Below are positions 7,729 through 16,623 of a stretch of DNA of 64,000 nt, in pieces. Origin of the DNA: Streptomyces sp. PTY087I2. Lineage in GTDB: Bacteria > Actinomycetota > Actinomycetes > Streptomycetales > Streptomycetaceae. The DNA is taken from positions 248,001 through 312,000 of the forward strand of contig NZ_LZRD01000003.1 in NCBI RefSeq assembly GCF_001687325.1. The letters are read 5' to 3'. The position numbers and the translations under genes are program-made. How positions within the stretch are numbered: position 1 is the stretch's first letter; every line of letters starts with the position of its first letter. Under the pieces are notes generated by a model. That model was given only the letters and a program-made list of their open reading frames with translations. It was not told the DNA's origin and searched no databases.

Positions 7729-8763
7729 ATGAACACGCTCGCCCTGCTGGCGACCCTCGGGGTCGTCCTCTCCTCCGTGCTGCTCGTCGTCAAGGCGGTC
7801 GCCGTGCGGTCCCGCCGTCCCTCTCCGGGATCCGGCGTCCCCCTTCACGACGTGTACGAGGTCGCTTTCCTGAACGGCGGTCCGGCCAGGGTCGTCGACA
7901 CCGCCCTGACCGCCCTGCACGCGGACGGCCGGCTGGCCGTCGGCGGGCCCGGCATCGTCGCCGTACAGCGGGAACAGGCGAACGACCCGGTGGAACGCGC
8001 GGTGTTCGAGGAGCTGGCCGCCGCTCCGAACGGCGCCCTGCACCTCCTGCGGGAAGCCGTGATGCGGCACCCGGCGGTCCAGGAGGTCGGCGACGGGCTC
8101 GCGGCGCGCGGGCTGCTGGTGCCGCCCCACCGGGTCCGTCCGCTGCGGCGGTGGGGCCTGACCCAGGGGATCCTGTGCCTGGTCGCCCTGCCGCTGAGCC
8201 TGTTCCTGACGTTCGTCCAGTTCGTCTCGGCCGACTCCCTGGACTTCGCGGTCCCGTTCATCGTGAAGATGCTGCCCGCGATCGTGATCGGCTCGTTCAC
8301 CGGGCTGATCGTCGCCGCCTCCTCCGCGAGCCGCCTCACGAAGTCGGGGCGCCAGGCCGCCCAGGAGTTCCGGGCCGCCCACGGCTATGCGGTGACCCCC
8401 GCCCATCTCGTCGCCACGCTGGGCCTGCGCGCCCTGCCGGACCCCGTGTTCCAGGAGCAGTTGATGGCGGCCGCACGGCTGAGCGCTCCGCGCCGGCGGT
8501 CCTCCGGGCGGCGCCTCGCCGGGTCCACGGCGACCGGTGCCGCCGCCGTCGGCGCGACGACGGTCTGGTGCGCCGCGTCCGGTCCCGGCGGTTCCAGTTG
8601 CGGCGGGTCGACCGGAGGCGGTTCCGGATCGAGCTGCGGCGGCGGGTCCGGGTGCTCCTCGGGGTCCGGGTGCGGAGGCAGCAGCGGGTCGAGCTGTGGC
8701 GGCGGCTCCAGTTGCAGCAGTTCCAGCTGCGGTGGTGGCTCCAGTTGCGGAGGCGGGTCCTGA
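7729..8763 (+). CDS. TIGR04222-type membrane protein with Gly/Ser/Cys-rich tail (candidate MNIO substrate)
   Basis: A 344-residue protein with AGGAAAG before its ATG. Hydrophobic segments lie at about 3-25, 145-166 and 178-198. The cytosolic-looking part between (40-135) has the TIGR04222 features HDVYEVAFLNGGPARVVDTAL and DGRLAVGGPGIVAV. After an Arg/Ala-rich stretch, residues 285-344 are almost only Gly, Ser and Cys, with eight cysteines at 291, 303, 309, 315, 323, 329, 334 and 340 (plus C281). Such tails recur at the end of TIGR04222 proteins and look like repeated core-peptide units. Being coupled to an MNIO enzyme, the tail is the obvious candidate for oxidative Cys modification. Membrane-tethered function unknown. 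Confidence 0.85.
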   Translation: MNTLALLATLGVVLSSVLLVVKAVAVRSRRPSPGSGVPLHDVYEVAFLNGGPARVVDTALTALHADGRLAVGGPGIVAVQREQANDPVERAVFEELAAAPNGALHLLREAVMRHPAVQEVGDGLAARGLLVPPHRVRPLRRWGLTQGILCLVALPLSLFLTFVQFVSADSLDFAVPFIVKMLPAIVIGSFTGLIVAASSASRLTKSGRQAAQEFRAAHGYAVTPAHLVATLGLRALPDPVFQEQLMAAARLSAPRRRSSGRRLAGSTATGAAAVGATTVWCAASGPGGSSCGGSTGGGSGSSCGGGSGCSSGSGCGGSSGSSCGGGSSCSSSSCGGGSSCGGGS

Positions 8764-8916
8764 AACGGTCTCCCTTGGTGACCTGAATCAGGCGCGTACG
8801 CAAGGATTTTGACCGTCCATCAGGGTGGTTTTCGGTGACATTCCGGGTCGGTGCTGGACATGTCTCCCCGGCCGCCCGACCCTCCCCTCTCCGCATCCGC
8901 AGAGAGGCCCCCGCGC

Positions 8917-10479
8917 GTGAGAACTGCTGCGCTCTACACATCGATCGGCTCCCTCGTCCTGTCCGCCCTCGCCGCCGCTCCGGCGGGGGCCTGGGACCGC
9001 CCCGGTTCCGCCGAGGCCCGGGGCACCGCGATCGCCGCCGCCCGGGCCACCGCCGCCGGGATCGACTTCGCCGCCTGCCCCGAGGAGGAGATGCTCCCGG
9101 ACTCCCTGAAGTGCGGCACGGTGAAGGTTCCCCTCGACTACGCCGAGCCGGACGGGCGGCAGCTCGAACTGACCGTCAGCCGGACGCCCGCCACCGGACC
9201 GGCGAAGGAACGGCAGGGCGCGTTCGTCTACAACCCGGGCGGCCCCGGCGCGTCCAGCATCACCTTCCCGCTGGCCGGGGAGCTGCCGGAGTGGAAGGAG
9301 ATCGCCGAGGCGTACGACCTGGTCGGCTACGCCCCGCGTGGCGTCAACGGCTCCTCCGCCCCGCTGAGCTGCCAGGACCCCGCCGCGTACACGAAGGGCC
9401 CGACCGACGCTCCGACGCATCCGACCGAGGCGGACAAGGAGCGGCGTGTCGCCCGGGCGAAGGCGTACGCGCGGGGCTGCGCGGAGCACGCGGGCGAGAC
9501 GCTGCGGCACTACACCTCGCTGAACAACGCCCGGGACCTCGACGTGCTGCGGGCCGCGCTCGGTGAGAGCCGGCTGACCTTTATGGGGGCGTCGTACGGG
9601 ACGTACTTCGGGGCGCTGTACGCGACGCTGTTCCCCTCCCACGTACGCCGCATGGTGTTCGACTCGGCGGTGGATCCGGACCCGGAGCAGATCTGGTACC
9701 GCTCCAACATGGGGCAGTCGCTGGCCTTTGAAGCGCGGTGGGAGGACTTCCGCCGCTGGGTCGCCAAGCACGACGACGTGTATCACCTGGGGACCACGCC
9801 GGAGGCGGTGCAGGAGCACTACGGCGAGGTGCGCGCCGAGCTGGCGGTGAAGCCGGCGGGCGGCAAGGTCGGGCCGGGGCAGCTGCACTCGGCGTTCCTG
9901 GGGGCGGGTTACTACGACGACTACTGGGCGATGCGGGCGACGGCGCTGTCGGAGTACGTCCGGGGCAACCCGGAGCCGCTGGTCGCGCAGGCGTCCCCGC
10001 GCGCGGTGGCGGCGAAGGACAACGAGAACGCGCAGGCGGTGTACACGGCCGTCGAGTGCAACGACGCGCCCTGGCCGGAGGACTTCGCGGTGTGGGACCG
10101 CGACCACACGGAGCTGGCGCGCGTCGCGCCCTTCGAGACCTGGGACAACGCCTTCTCGAATCTGCCGTGCGCCTTCTGGACCGCTCCCCGGCAGCGGCCG
10201 CTGGATGTCCGCGTGGGGTGGGGCGAGCTGCCGCCGGTGCTGATCCTGGCGGCGGAGCGGGACGCGGCGACCCCGTACAAGGGGGCGCTGGAGCTGCGGA
10301 AGCGGCTGCCCGGTTCTTCGCTGGTGACCGAGCGGGACGCGGGGACGCATGGCATCGGCGGGGCGGGGAACGCCTGCGTCGACGATCATCTGCGCCGGTA
10401 TCTGCTGACCGGCGAGGTGCCGGGGCGGGGTGCGGACTGCGCCGCGCATCCGGAGCCGAACCCGGTGTCGCTGGACTGA
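8917..10479 (+). CDS. Secreted alpha/beta-hydrolase, tripeptidyl aminopeptidase-like (TAP C-terminal)
   Basis: The GTG at 8917 gives a normal signal peptide (RTAALYTSIGSLVLSALAA, cleavage near APAGA); starts at 8851 or 8860 would put 20 odd residues in front of it. The mature enzyme resembles Streptomyces Slp/Tap secreted peptidases (S33): oxyanion stretch FVYNPGGPGAS, nucleophile GASYGTYFGALYATLFP, acidic residue in PVLILAAERDAATPY and His in DAGTHGIGG, followed by the TAP-like C-terminal CVDDHLRRYLLTGEVP. Expected to release peptides from N-termini outside the cell. It lies 153 bp after the MNIO pair; whether it acts on their product is unknown. Confidence 0.85.
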   Translation: MRTAALYTSIGSLVLSALAAAPAGAWDRPGSAEARGTAIAAARATAAGIDFAACPEEEMLPDSLKCGTVKVPLDYAEPDGRQLELTVSRTPATGPAKERQGAFVYNPGGPGASSITFPLAGELPEWKEIAEAYDLVGYAPRGVNGSSAPLSCQDPAAYTKGPTDAPTHPTEADKERRVARAKAYARGCAEHAGETLRHYTSLNNARDLDVLRAALGESRLTFMGASYGTYFGALYATLFPSHVRRMVFDSAVDPDPEQIWYRSNMGQSLAFEARWEDFRRWVAKHDDVYHLGTTPEAVQEHYGEVRAELAVKPAGGKVGPGQLHSAFLGAGYYDDYWAMRATALSEYVRGNPEPLVAQASPRAVAAKDNENAQAVYTAVECNDAPWPEDFAVWDRDHTELARVAPFETWDNAFSNLPCAFWTAPRQRPLDVRVGWGELPPVLILAAERDAATPYKGALELRKRLPGSSLVTERDAGTHGIGGAGNACVDDHLRRYLLTGEVPGRGADCAAHPEPNPVSLD

Positions 10480-10564
10480 TCCGGCGGTCGGCGGGCGTAC
10501 GGAGCGGGGGCCGCCGCACCTTGACGGTGTGACGGCCCCCGAAGCCGAACCCGGTGTCGCTGGA
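10454..10564 (+). repeat. 22-bp direct repeat at end of peptidase gene
   Basis: The last coding bases of the peptidase (10454-10475) recur exactly at 10543-10564, 89 bp downstream and on the far side of the terminator hairpin. Copies are identical over 22 bases. This looks like a local duplication of the gene's 3' end; no function is apparent. Confidence 0.8.
10505..10541. terminator. Bidirectional terminator between peptidase and hemQ
   Basis: CGGGGGCCG (10505-10513) pairs with CGGCCCCCG (10533-10541), and CACC/GGTG pair inside the loop, giving an extended GC-rich hairpin between convergent genes. No U-tract, as usual in Streptomyces. Confidence 0.75.
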
Positions 10565-10639
10565 GAGGCGGACGGCACGATCGGTGCCCGGTGCCCGACT
10601 CTCTGATCTTCCGGGTTGGGGTGGTGCGGGACTCGCTGG

Positions 10640-11368
10640 TTATGCGAGCCCGGCCACCAGGTCTGCGACGCTCTTCCTGCGGCCCGTGTAGAACGGGACC
10701 TCCTCGCGCACGTGGAGCCGTGCCTCGGAGGCGCGCAGGTGACGCATCAGGTCGACGATGCGGTAGAGCTCGTCCGCCTCGAAGGCGAGGATCCACTCGT
10801 AGTCGCCGAGCGAGAACGAGGCGACGGTGTTGGCGCGGACGTCCGGGTAGCCCCGGGCCATCTTGCCGTGGTCCGCGAGCATGCGGCGGCGGTCCTCGTC
10901 GGGCAGCAGGTACCAGTCGTAGGACCGGACGAAGGGGTAGACGCTGATGTAGTCGCGGGGCGTCTCGTCGGCGAGGAACGCCGGGATGTGCGACTTGTTG
11001 AACTCGGCGGGCCGGTGCAGCGCCATGTTCGACCAGACCGGGTCGAGCGCGCGGCCGAGCTTGGTACGGCGGAAGAGGTTGTACGCGTCCTGGAGCTGGT
11101 CCGAGGTCTCGGCGTGCCACCAGATCATGATGTCCGCGTCGGCCCGCAGCCCGGACAGGTCGTAGGTGCCCCGGACGGTGACGTCCTTGGCCGCGAGCTG
11201 GTCGAACAGCTCCTGCACCTCGTCGGCGTATCCCGCGCGGTCCAGGGGGAGCACGTCGCGCAGTTTGAAGACCGACCACAGGGTGTAGCGGATGACCTCG
11301 TTGAGGTCCTTGGCCTTCTTGCCGGCGTTCGGACTCTTGCTTGATGTCACAGTCTCAGGAGCACTCAT
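10640..11368 (-). CDS. hemQ: Coproheme decarboxylase / hydrogen-peroxide-dependent heme synthase HemQ
   Basis: 242 residues, the length of actinobacterial HemQ/ChdC of the chlorite-dismutase fold. It converts coproheme to heme b in the coproporphyrin-dependent pathway. Key residues of the C. diphtheriae enzyme are found at matching spacing: distal His H127 (KSHIPAF), catalytic Tyr Y144 (SVYPFVRS) and proximal His H167 (LADHGKM). The N-terminal 20 residues are Ser/Lys-rich and probably flexible. It starts 4 bp after the stop of hemG, so the two genes form one transcript for the last oxidative steps of haem synthesis. Confidence 0.95.
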   Translation of the reverse strand: MSAPETVTSSKSPNAGKKAKDLNEVIRYTLWSVFKLRDVLPLDRAGYADEVQELFDQLAAKDVTVRGTYDLSGLRADADIMIWWHAETSDQLQDAYNLFRRTKLGRALDPVWSNMALHRPAEFNKSHIPAFLADETPRDYISVYPFVRSYDWYLLPDEDRRRMLADHGKMARGYPDVRANTVASFSLGDYEWILAFEADELYRIVDLMRHLRASEARLHVREEVPFYTGRRKSVADLVAGLA

Positions 11369-11372
11369 ACGG

Positions 11373-12836
11373 CTATTGTCCCGCCTCGCTCCCCGTGCCC
11401 CGAACCAGGGTCGGCGTGGCGATGATCTCGCTCGCGATCTCGTCGGCCGCGCGCCGGGCGCTCGCGATGCAGGCGGGGATGCCCACCCCGTCGTAGACCG
11501 CGCCGCAGACCCGCAGGGCGGGCAGCTTGGCGACCTCGTCGCGGATGCGGGCGACCCGGGTCGGATGGCCGACCGGGTACTGCGGCAGGCCGCCGATCCA
11601 GCGGGTGACCTCGGTGTCTACGGGCCGGGCGGTGAGGCCGGTGGCGGCGGCGAGGTCGCGCAGGGAGACGGCGACCAGCTCCTCGTCCTCGCGGTGGAGG
11701 TGGTCCTCCTCGCCGTAGCGGCCGACGGAGGTACGGAGCACGAACAGGTCGGGGGCGGCGTCGGCGACCCACTGCCACTTGTTGCTGGAGAACGTGGACG
11801 CCTTGATCGTGTGCCCGTCGACCGGCGGTACGAGGAAGCCGGAGCGGCCGCGCAGGGCCTCGTACGCCTCGATGTCGGTACGCCGGAATGCGAGGGTGAC
11901 CAGGGCCATCGAGGCGTACTCGACACCGGACAGCTCGGCGGAGGCGGCCGGGGACTCAGCGGCCAGCAGGGCGCCCGCGGACCAGGCGGGGGTGGCCAGG
12001 ACGATGCCGTCGGCGGCGATGGTCCGGGCGTCGGTGCGGACGGCCCAGCCCGATTCCGTACGGGTCAGACCGAGGACGGGCGTCTCGGTGAGGATGTCGC
12101 CGCCCCCGGCCCGTACGGCGTCGCCGACGGCGGGCGGGAGGGTGCCGATGCCGCCCGCGATGCCCTGGAAGACGGGGCCGGTCTGCTGCCGGGCGGCGGC
12201 CCGCTCCTGGATGCGGCGGACGCCGTCGAGCAGCGGGCCACCCTCCTTCACGGCCTCGAAGAGCTGGGGGACGGCGGCACGCATCGAGATGCGGTAGGCG
12301 TCGCCCGCGTAGACCCCGCCGAGGAGGGGCTCCACCAGCCGGTCGACGACCTCGCGGCCGAGCCGGTCGGCGACGTACGCGCCGACCGCGACGTCGTCGC
12401 CGACGGGGGTCGGGGTGAGGTCGCGCTCCTCGGCGATCCGGGCCAGGCCCTCGGGGGACAGCACCTCGCCGAGGACCGCCGGGTCGCCGGGGACGCCCAT
12501 GACGTGGCCCTTGGGCATGGGGCGCAGCGCGTCGCGCGTCCAGAGCGACGCGGTGGCGGTGGCGGGCGGCTGGAGGCGGTCGGCGAGGCCCACCGCTTCG
12601 GCGAGTTCGACCGCCTCGGGGCGCCGGGCGAGCATCGACTCGGCCCCCAGGTCGACCTGGACGCCCGCGACCTCGCCGGTCATGAGCTTGCCGCCGAGCC
12701 GGTCCGTGGCCTCCAGGAGGGTGACCCGCAGGCCGGTGGCGACCAGGTGGTGGGCGGCCGCCAGGCCGGCGATGCCGCCGCCGATGACGACGACGTGCCC
12801 CGGGGGCGTTTCCGCACGCTGTTGAGAACGCTGCAT
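11373..12836 (-). CDS. hemG: Coproporphyrinogen/protoporphyrinogen oxidase (HemG/HemY/CgoX type)
   Basis: 487-residue FAD amine-oxidase-fold enzyme. The N-terminal dinucleotide motif [17 protein letters not shown] and [17 protein letters not shown] are classic for HemY/CgoX; the C-terminal FAD segment reads [21 protein letters not shown]. With HemQ directly downstream, the physiological substrate is expected to be coproporphyrinogen III, oxidised to coproporphyrin III, as in other actinobacteria; older annotations call it protoporphyrinogen oxidase. Divergent from the DUF4349 lipoprotein gene over 124 bp. Confidence 0.92.
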   Translation of the reverse strand: MQRSQQRAETPPGHVVVIGGGIAGLAAAHHLVATGLRVTLLEATDRLGGKLMTGEVAGVQVDLGAESMLARRPEAVELAEAVGLADRLQPPATATASLWTRDALRPMPKGHVMGVPGDPAVLGEVLSPEGLARIAEERDLTPTPVGDDVAVGAYVADRLGREVVDRLVEPLLGGVYAGDAYRISMRAAVPQLFEAVKEGGPLLDGVRRIQERAAARQQTGPVFQGIAGGIGTLPPAVGDAVRAGGGDILTETPVLGLTRTESGWAVRTDARTIAADGIVLATPAWSAGALLAAESPAASAELSGVEYASMALVTLAFRRTDIEAYEALRGRSGFLVPPVDGHTIKASTFSSNKWQWVADAAPDLFVLRTSVGRYGEEDHLHREDEELVAVSLRDLAAATGLTARPVDTEVTRWIGGLPQYPVGHPTRVARIRDEVAKLPALRVCGAVYDGVGIPACIASARRAADEIASEIIATPTLVRGTGSEAGQ

Positions 12837-12960
12837 GGGTCCACTCTCTCAAACCCGTACCGAGTCCTGACCGTGACCGCTTCGAAACCCCCTCCGGCAA
12901 CCGGTCCCGGAGCCGCCGCGTCGAAGGGTCACATCAACCAACGTCCTGGGGGGACCAGTT

Positions 12961-13944
12961 ATGCGGAACGCAAGCAAGAGCGGGCGATCGTTCGTCCGCG
13001 CACGGGTGGCGCTCGTGGCCGGGGCGCTCGGCGTCCTGCTCGCCGTCGGCGGCTGCGGGGCGTCTGGTGACGCGTCGGACAGCGGCGCGAAGGCGGCGAA
13101 CGGAGAAGCCGCGGCGCGTGAAGGGTACGCGGACGAGAGCGGGGCGGCGGCCTCCGCCGCCCCCGGGGAGCAGACGGACCAGAAGGCGGGCGGGAAGAAG
13201 GCGGCGCCGAAGCCGGGCGTCTCGCACGTCATCCGTACGGCCACGCTGTCCGTCGAGGTGAAGAGCGTGCCGAAGGCCGTGGCCGCCGCGCGGGCCGCGG
13301 CGGAGGGCGCCGGGGGCCTGGTCGCCTCGGAGAACACCGAGCGGCTCGACGACACCCACGAGACCTCGCATCTGGTGCTGCGGGTGCCGCAGGAGCGGTT
13401 CCAGGAGGTGCTGCGGGAGCTGGCGGGTTCCGGGAAGCTGCTGTCGCGCACCTCGAACGCGAAGGACGTCACCGACCAGGTGGTCGACGTGGAGAGCCGG
13501 ATCTCCACCCAGCGCGCGAGTGTGGCGCGGGTGCGGGAGCTGATGGACAAGGCGGAGCGGATCAGCGATGTGGTGGCCCTGGAGGGCGAGCTGAGCAGCC
13601 GTCAGTCCGATCTGGAGTCGCTGCTGGCCCAGCAGGCGAGCCTGAAGGACCGCACCTCGCTGGCGACGATCACGCTGGACCTGACGCCGCCGGACGCCCC
13701 GGACGACGACCGGAAGAAGGACGACGACCCCGGGTTCCTGGACGCGCTGGGCGGCGGCTGGGACGCGTTCGTGACGATGCTGCGGTGGATCGCGGTGGCG
13801 TTCGGGGCCGCGTTCCCGTTCCTGCTCACCGGGGCCCTGGCCGCGCTGGTCTGGCGGGTGCTGCGGAAGCGCAGGGCCGCCCGTCCCGCCGCTCCGGCGG
13901 TTACGGCGCCCGCAGCGGGGAAGGACGACGCCTCGGACTCCTGA
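12961..13944 (+). CDS. DUF4349 domain-containing lipoprotein
   Basis: 327 residues with a lipoprotein signal: basic start, hydrophobic VALVAGALGVLLAV and lipobox LAVGGC (Cys near 33). A charged Ala/Gly-rich linker is followed by the DUF4349 region (about 85-245): IRTATLSVEVKSVPKAVAAA, LVLRVPQERFQEVLREL and a coiled-coil-like segment RISTQRASVARVRELMDKAERISDVV (split here for length, residues about 180-205). One membrane helix follows at about 275-300 with a basic tail. So the domain is extracytoplasmic and anchored at both ends. Function unknown; family members are common in Streptomyces envelopes. GGGGGGA precedes the ATG. Confidence 0.85.
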   Translation: MRNASKSGRSFVRARVALVAGALGVLLAVGGCGASGDASDSGAKAANGEAAAREGYADESGAAASAAPGEQTDQKAGGKKAAPKPGVSHVIRTATLSVEVKSVPKAVAAARAAAEGAGGLVASENTERLDDTHETSHLVLRVPQERFQEVLRELAGSGKLLSRTSNAKDVTDQVVDVESRISTQRASVARVRELMDKAERISDVVALEGELSSRQSDLESLLAQQASLKDRTSLATITLDLTPPDAPDDDRKKDDDPGFLDALGGGWDAFVTMLRWIAVAFGAAFPFLLTGALAALVWRVLRKRRAARPAAPAVTAPAAGKDDASDS

Positions 13945-14010
13945 ACCGCTCGGCGTCGTAGCGTGGGGCCCTGATTCGCCGGTGCGGCGAACCGGCGGAA
14001 GGGACCCGGC

Positions 14011-15402
14011 ATGGCAGCGGAGCGACTGGTGGTCATCGGCGGTGACGCGGCGGGGATGTCCGCAGCGTCACAGGCCCGCAGGCTGAAGGGGCCCAACGCG
14101 CTGGAGATCGTCGCCTTCGAGCGTGGCCACTTCACCTCGTACTCCGCCTGCGGCATCCCGTACTGGGTGGGCGGCGACGTGGAGGAGCGCGACGACCTGA
14201 TCGCCCGCACCCCCGAGGAGCACCGGGCACGGGACATCGATCTGCGGATGCGGACCGAGGTGACCGAGCTGGACGTGGCCGGGCGGCGGGTGAAGGCGCT
14301 GGACCGGGAGAGCGGGACGACGTACTGGACGGGCTTCGACAAGCTGGTGATCGCCACCGGGGCCCGTCCGGTGCGCCCGGCGCTGCCGGGGATGGACGCG
14401 GCCGGGGTGCACGGGGTGCAGACCCTGGACGACGGGCAGGCGCTCCTCGACTCGCTGGACGCGCTGCGCTCCGGCGATGGGCCCCGGCGGGCCGTTGTGG
14501 TGGGCGCGGGGTACATCGGCGTGGAGATGGCCGAGGCGCTGCTCAAGCGGGGCTTCGAGGTGACCGTCCTCAACCGGGGCGAGCAGCCGATGGCGACGCT
14601 CGACCCGGACATGGGGCGCCTCGTCCACGAGGCGATGGACGGTCTTGGCATCACGACGGTCAACGGGGCGGCCGTGACGAAGATCCTGACCGGTCCGGAC
14701 GGCCGGGTCACCGACGTGGCGACGGACGCGGGGACGTACCCGGCGGACGTGGTGGTCCTCGGTATCGGCGTGGAGCCGGAGACGGCGCTGGCGCGTGCGG
14801 CGGGGCTGCCGGTGGGGCCGCACGGCGGGCTGCTGACGGACCTGGCGATGCGGGTCGTGGGCCACGACAACATCTGGGCGGGCGGCGACTGCGTGGAGGT
14901 CCTGGACCTGGTGGCGGGCCGCACCCGGCACATCGCGCTGGGCACCCACGCCAACAAGCACGGCCAGGTGATCGGTTCCAACATCGGGGGCGGCTACGGC
15001 ACGTTCCCCGGTGTGGTCGGTACGGCGGTGAGCAAGGTCTGCGACCTGGAGATCGCCCGGACCGGGCTGCGGGAGAAGGACGCCCGCGCGGTGGGGCTCC
15101 GCTATGTCACGGCGACTGTCGAGTCGACGCAGCGGGCCGGGTACTACCCGGGGGCGAGGCCGATGACGGTGAAGATGATCGCGGAGCTGCGGACGGGCCG
15201 GCTGCTCGGGGTGCAGATCGTCGGCCGCGAGGGGTCGGCGAAGCGGGTGGACGTGGCGGCGGTGGCGCTGACGGCCGGGATGACGGTGGAGCAGATGACG
15301 GCGCTCGACCTCGGCTACGCCCCGCCGTTCTCACCGGTGTGGGACCCGGTGCTGGTGGCCGCCCGCAAGACGGTGGCGGCGGTGCGGGGCGCGGGAAGCT
15401 GA
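14011..15402 (+). CDS. FAD-dependent pyridine nucleotide-disulfide oxidoreductase (CoA-disulfide reductase/NADH oxidase-like)
   Basis: 463 residues with the architecture of the CoA-disulfide reductase group: FAD motif VVIGGDAAGMSAASQARR, single redox Cys in YSACGIPYWVGG (Cys near 48), NAD motif VVVGAGYIGVEMAEALL, second FAD motif NIWAGGDCVEV and a C-terminal dimerisation domain ending APPFSPVWDPVLVAARK. Such enzymes reduce CoA or other low-molecular disulfides, or reduce oxygen/peroxide through the active-site Cys. In an organism using mycothiol the real substrate is uncertain. Convergent with hemE, 31 bp between stops. Confidence 0.88.
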   Translation: MAAERLVVIGGDAAGMSAASQARRLKGPNALEIVAFERGHFTSYSACGIPYWVGGDVEERDDLIARTPEEHRARDIDLRMRTEVTELDVAGRRVKALDRESGTTYWTGFDKLVIATGARPVRPALPGMDAAGVHGVQTLDDGQALLDSLDALRSGDGPRRAVVVGAGYIGVEMAEALLKRGFEVTVLNRGEQPMATLDPDMGRLVHEAMDGLGITTVNGAAVTKILTGPDGRVTDVATDAGTYPADVVVLGIGVEPETALARAAGLPVGPHGGLLTDLAMRVVGHDNIWAGGDCVEVLDLVAGRTRHIALGTHANKHGQVIGSNIGGGYGTFPGVVGTAVSKVCDLEIARTGLREKDARAVGLRYVTATVESTQRAGYYPGARPMTVKMIAELRTGRLLGVQIVGREGSAKRVDVAAVALTAGMTVEQMTALDLGYAPPFSPVWDPVLVAARKTVAAVRGAGS

Positions 15403-15433
15403 CGAGGCCTCCCGCGCCCGGGGCGCGGCTGCC

Positions 15434-16531
15434 TCAGCGCGCGGTCTGCTCGTGGACGTACCCCACGAGGCGGGTGAGCGCGTCCGGGTCCATGTTCGGC
15501 ATGACGCCGTGGCCCAGGTTGAAGACGTGGCCCTCCAGTCCGGCGGCGGCGTCCAGCACCTCGCGGGTCTTGGCCTCGACGGCCGGGGTCGGCGCGAAGA
15601 GGACGGCCGGGTCGAGGTTGCCCTGGAGCGCCTTGCCGGGGCCGACGCGGCGCGCGGCCTCGTCCAGCGGGACGCGCCAGTCGACGCCGACGACGTCCGC
15701 TCCGGCCTCGCCCATCAGGCCGAGCAGTTCGCCGGTGCCGACGCCGAAGTGGATGCGGGGGACGCCGTAGGGGGCGACGGCGTCGAAGACCTTCGCGGAG
15801 GCGGGGAGCACCGCGCGGCGGTAGTCGGCGGGGGCCAGCGCGCCGACCCAGGAGTCGAAGAGCTGGACGGCGGACGCCCCGGCCTCGATCTGGACCTTGA
15901 GGAAGGCGCCGGTGATCTCCGCGAGCCGGTCCACGAGGTCGGCCCAGAGCTGCGGGTCGCCGTACATCATGGCCTTGGTGCGCTCGTGGTTGCGCGAGGG
16001 GCCGCCCTCGACGAGATAGCTGGCCAGTGTGAACGGGGCCCCGGCGAAGCCGATGAGCGGGGTGGCGCCCAGCTCGGCGGTGAGGATCCCGATGGCCTCG
16101 GTGACGTACGGGACGTCCTCGGGGGTGAGGTCGCGCAGCCGGGCGAGGTCGGCGCGGGTGCGGATCGGCTCGGCGATGACGGGGCCGACGCCGGGCTTGA
16201 TGTCGAGGTCGATGCCGATGGCCTTCAGGGGCACGACGATGTCGCTGAAGTAGATCGCGGCGTCGACCTTGTGGCGGCGTACGGGCTGGAGGGTGATCTC
16301 GGCGACCAGCTCCGGCATCATGCAGGAGTCGAGCATCGCGATGCCCTCGCGGACCTTCAGGTACTCGGGCAGCGAGCGCCCCGCCTGGCGCATGAACCAG
16401 ACCGGCGTGTGCGGTACGGGTTCGCGGCGGCACGCCTTCAGGAACGCCGAGTCGTGGGTGGCGTTGCGGACCGCGTCGAGGCTGGCGGAGGTCGTCGTCT
16501 GCTGGCCCGAAGGGCTGTCGTTGGCACTCAC
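15434..16531 (-). CDS. hemE: Uroporphyrinogen decarboxylase
   Basis: 365 residues starting at a GTG. It contains the URO-D signatures [15 protein letters not shown] and [18 protein letters not shown], with catalytic Asp expected in YFSDIVVP and Tyr in the latter segment. It removes four acetate carboxyls of uroporphyrinogen III to give coproporphyrinogen III, the substrate of the hemG product encoded 3 kb away on the same strand. The N-terminus has a 25-residue extension before the core. Divergent from the DUF3000 gene. Confidence 0.95.
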   Translation of the reverse strand: MSANDSPSGQQTTTSASLDAVRNATHDSAFLKACRREPVPHTPVWFMRQAGRSLPEYLKVREGIAMLDSCMMPELVAEITLQPVRRHKVDAAIYFSDIVVPLKAIGIDLDIKPGVGPVIAEPIRTRADLARLRDLTPEDVPYVTEAIGILTAELGATPLIGFAGAPFTLASYLVEGGPSRNHERTKAMMYGDPQLWADLVDRLAEITGAFLKVQIEAGASAVQLFDSWVGALAPADYRRAVLPASAKVFDAVAPYGVPRIHFGVGTGELLGLMGEAGADVVGVDWRVPLDEAARRVGPGKALQGNLDPAVLFAPTPAVEAKTREVLDAAAGLEGHVFNLGHGVMPNMDPDALTRLVGYVHEQTAR

Positions 16532-16623
16532 GCACAGAATCTTCGCACGCGTGCCGAAGGAGCCAGGCCCCGCACGGGTGTCTCTCCCTGCGCGCGGCCC
16601 GCCTTCCGCCTACTCTTCCCCGC

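Noticed and set aside
8581..8763. Cys/Gly/Ser tail as a frameshift artefact of the TIGR04222 gene
   Set aside because: The frame is continuous from the membrane domain, codon usage is normal and similar tails are typical of the family, so it is a real part of the protein.
15403..15433. Terminator between the flavoprotein and hemE stops
   Set aside because: CGCCCGGGGCG gives only a short self-complementary segment; not stable enough to call.
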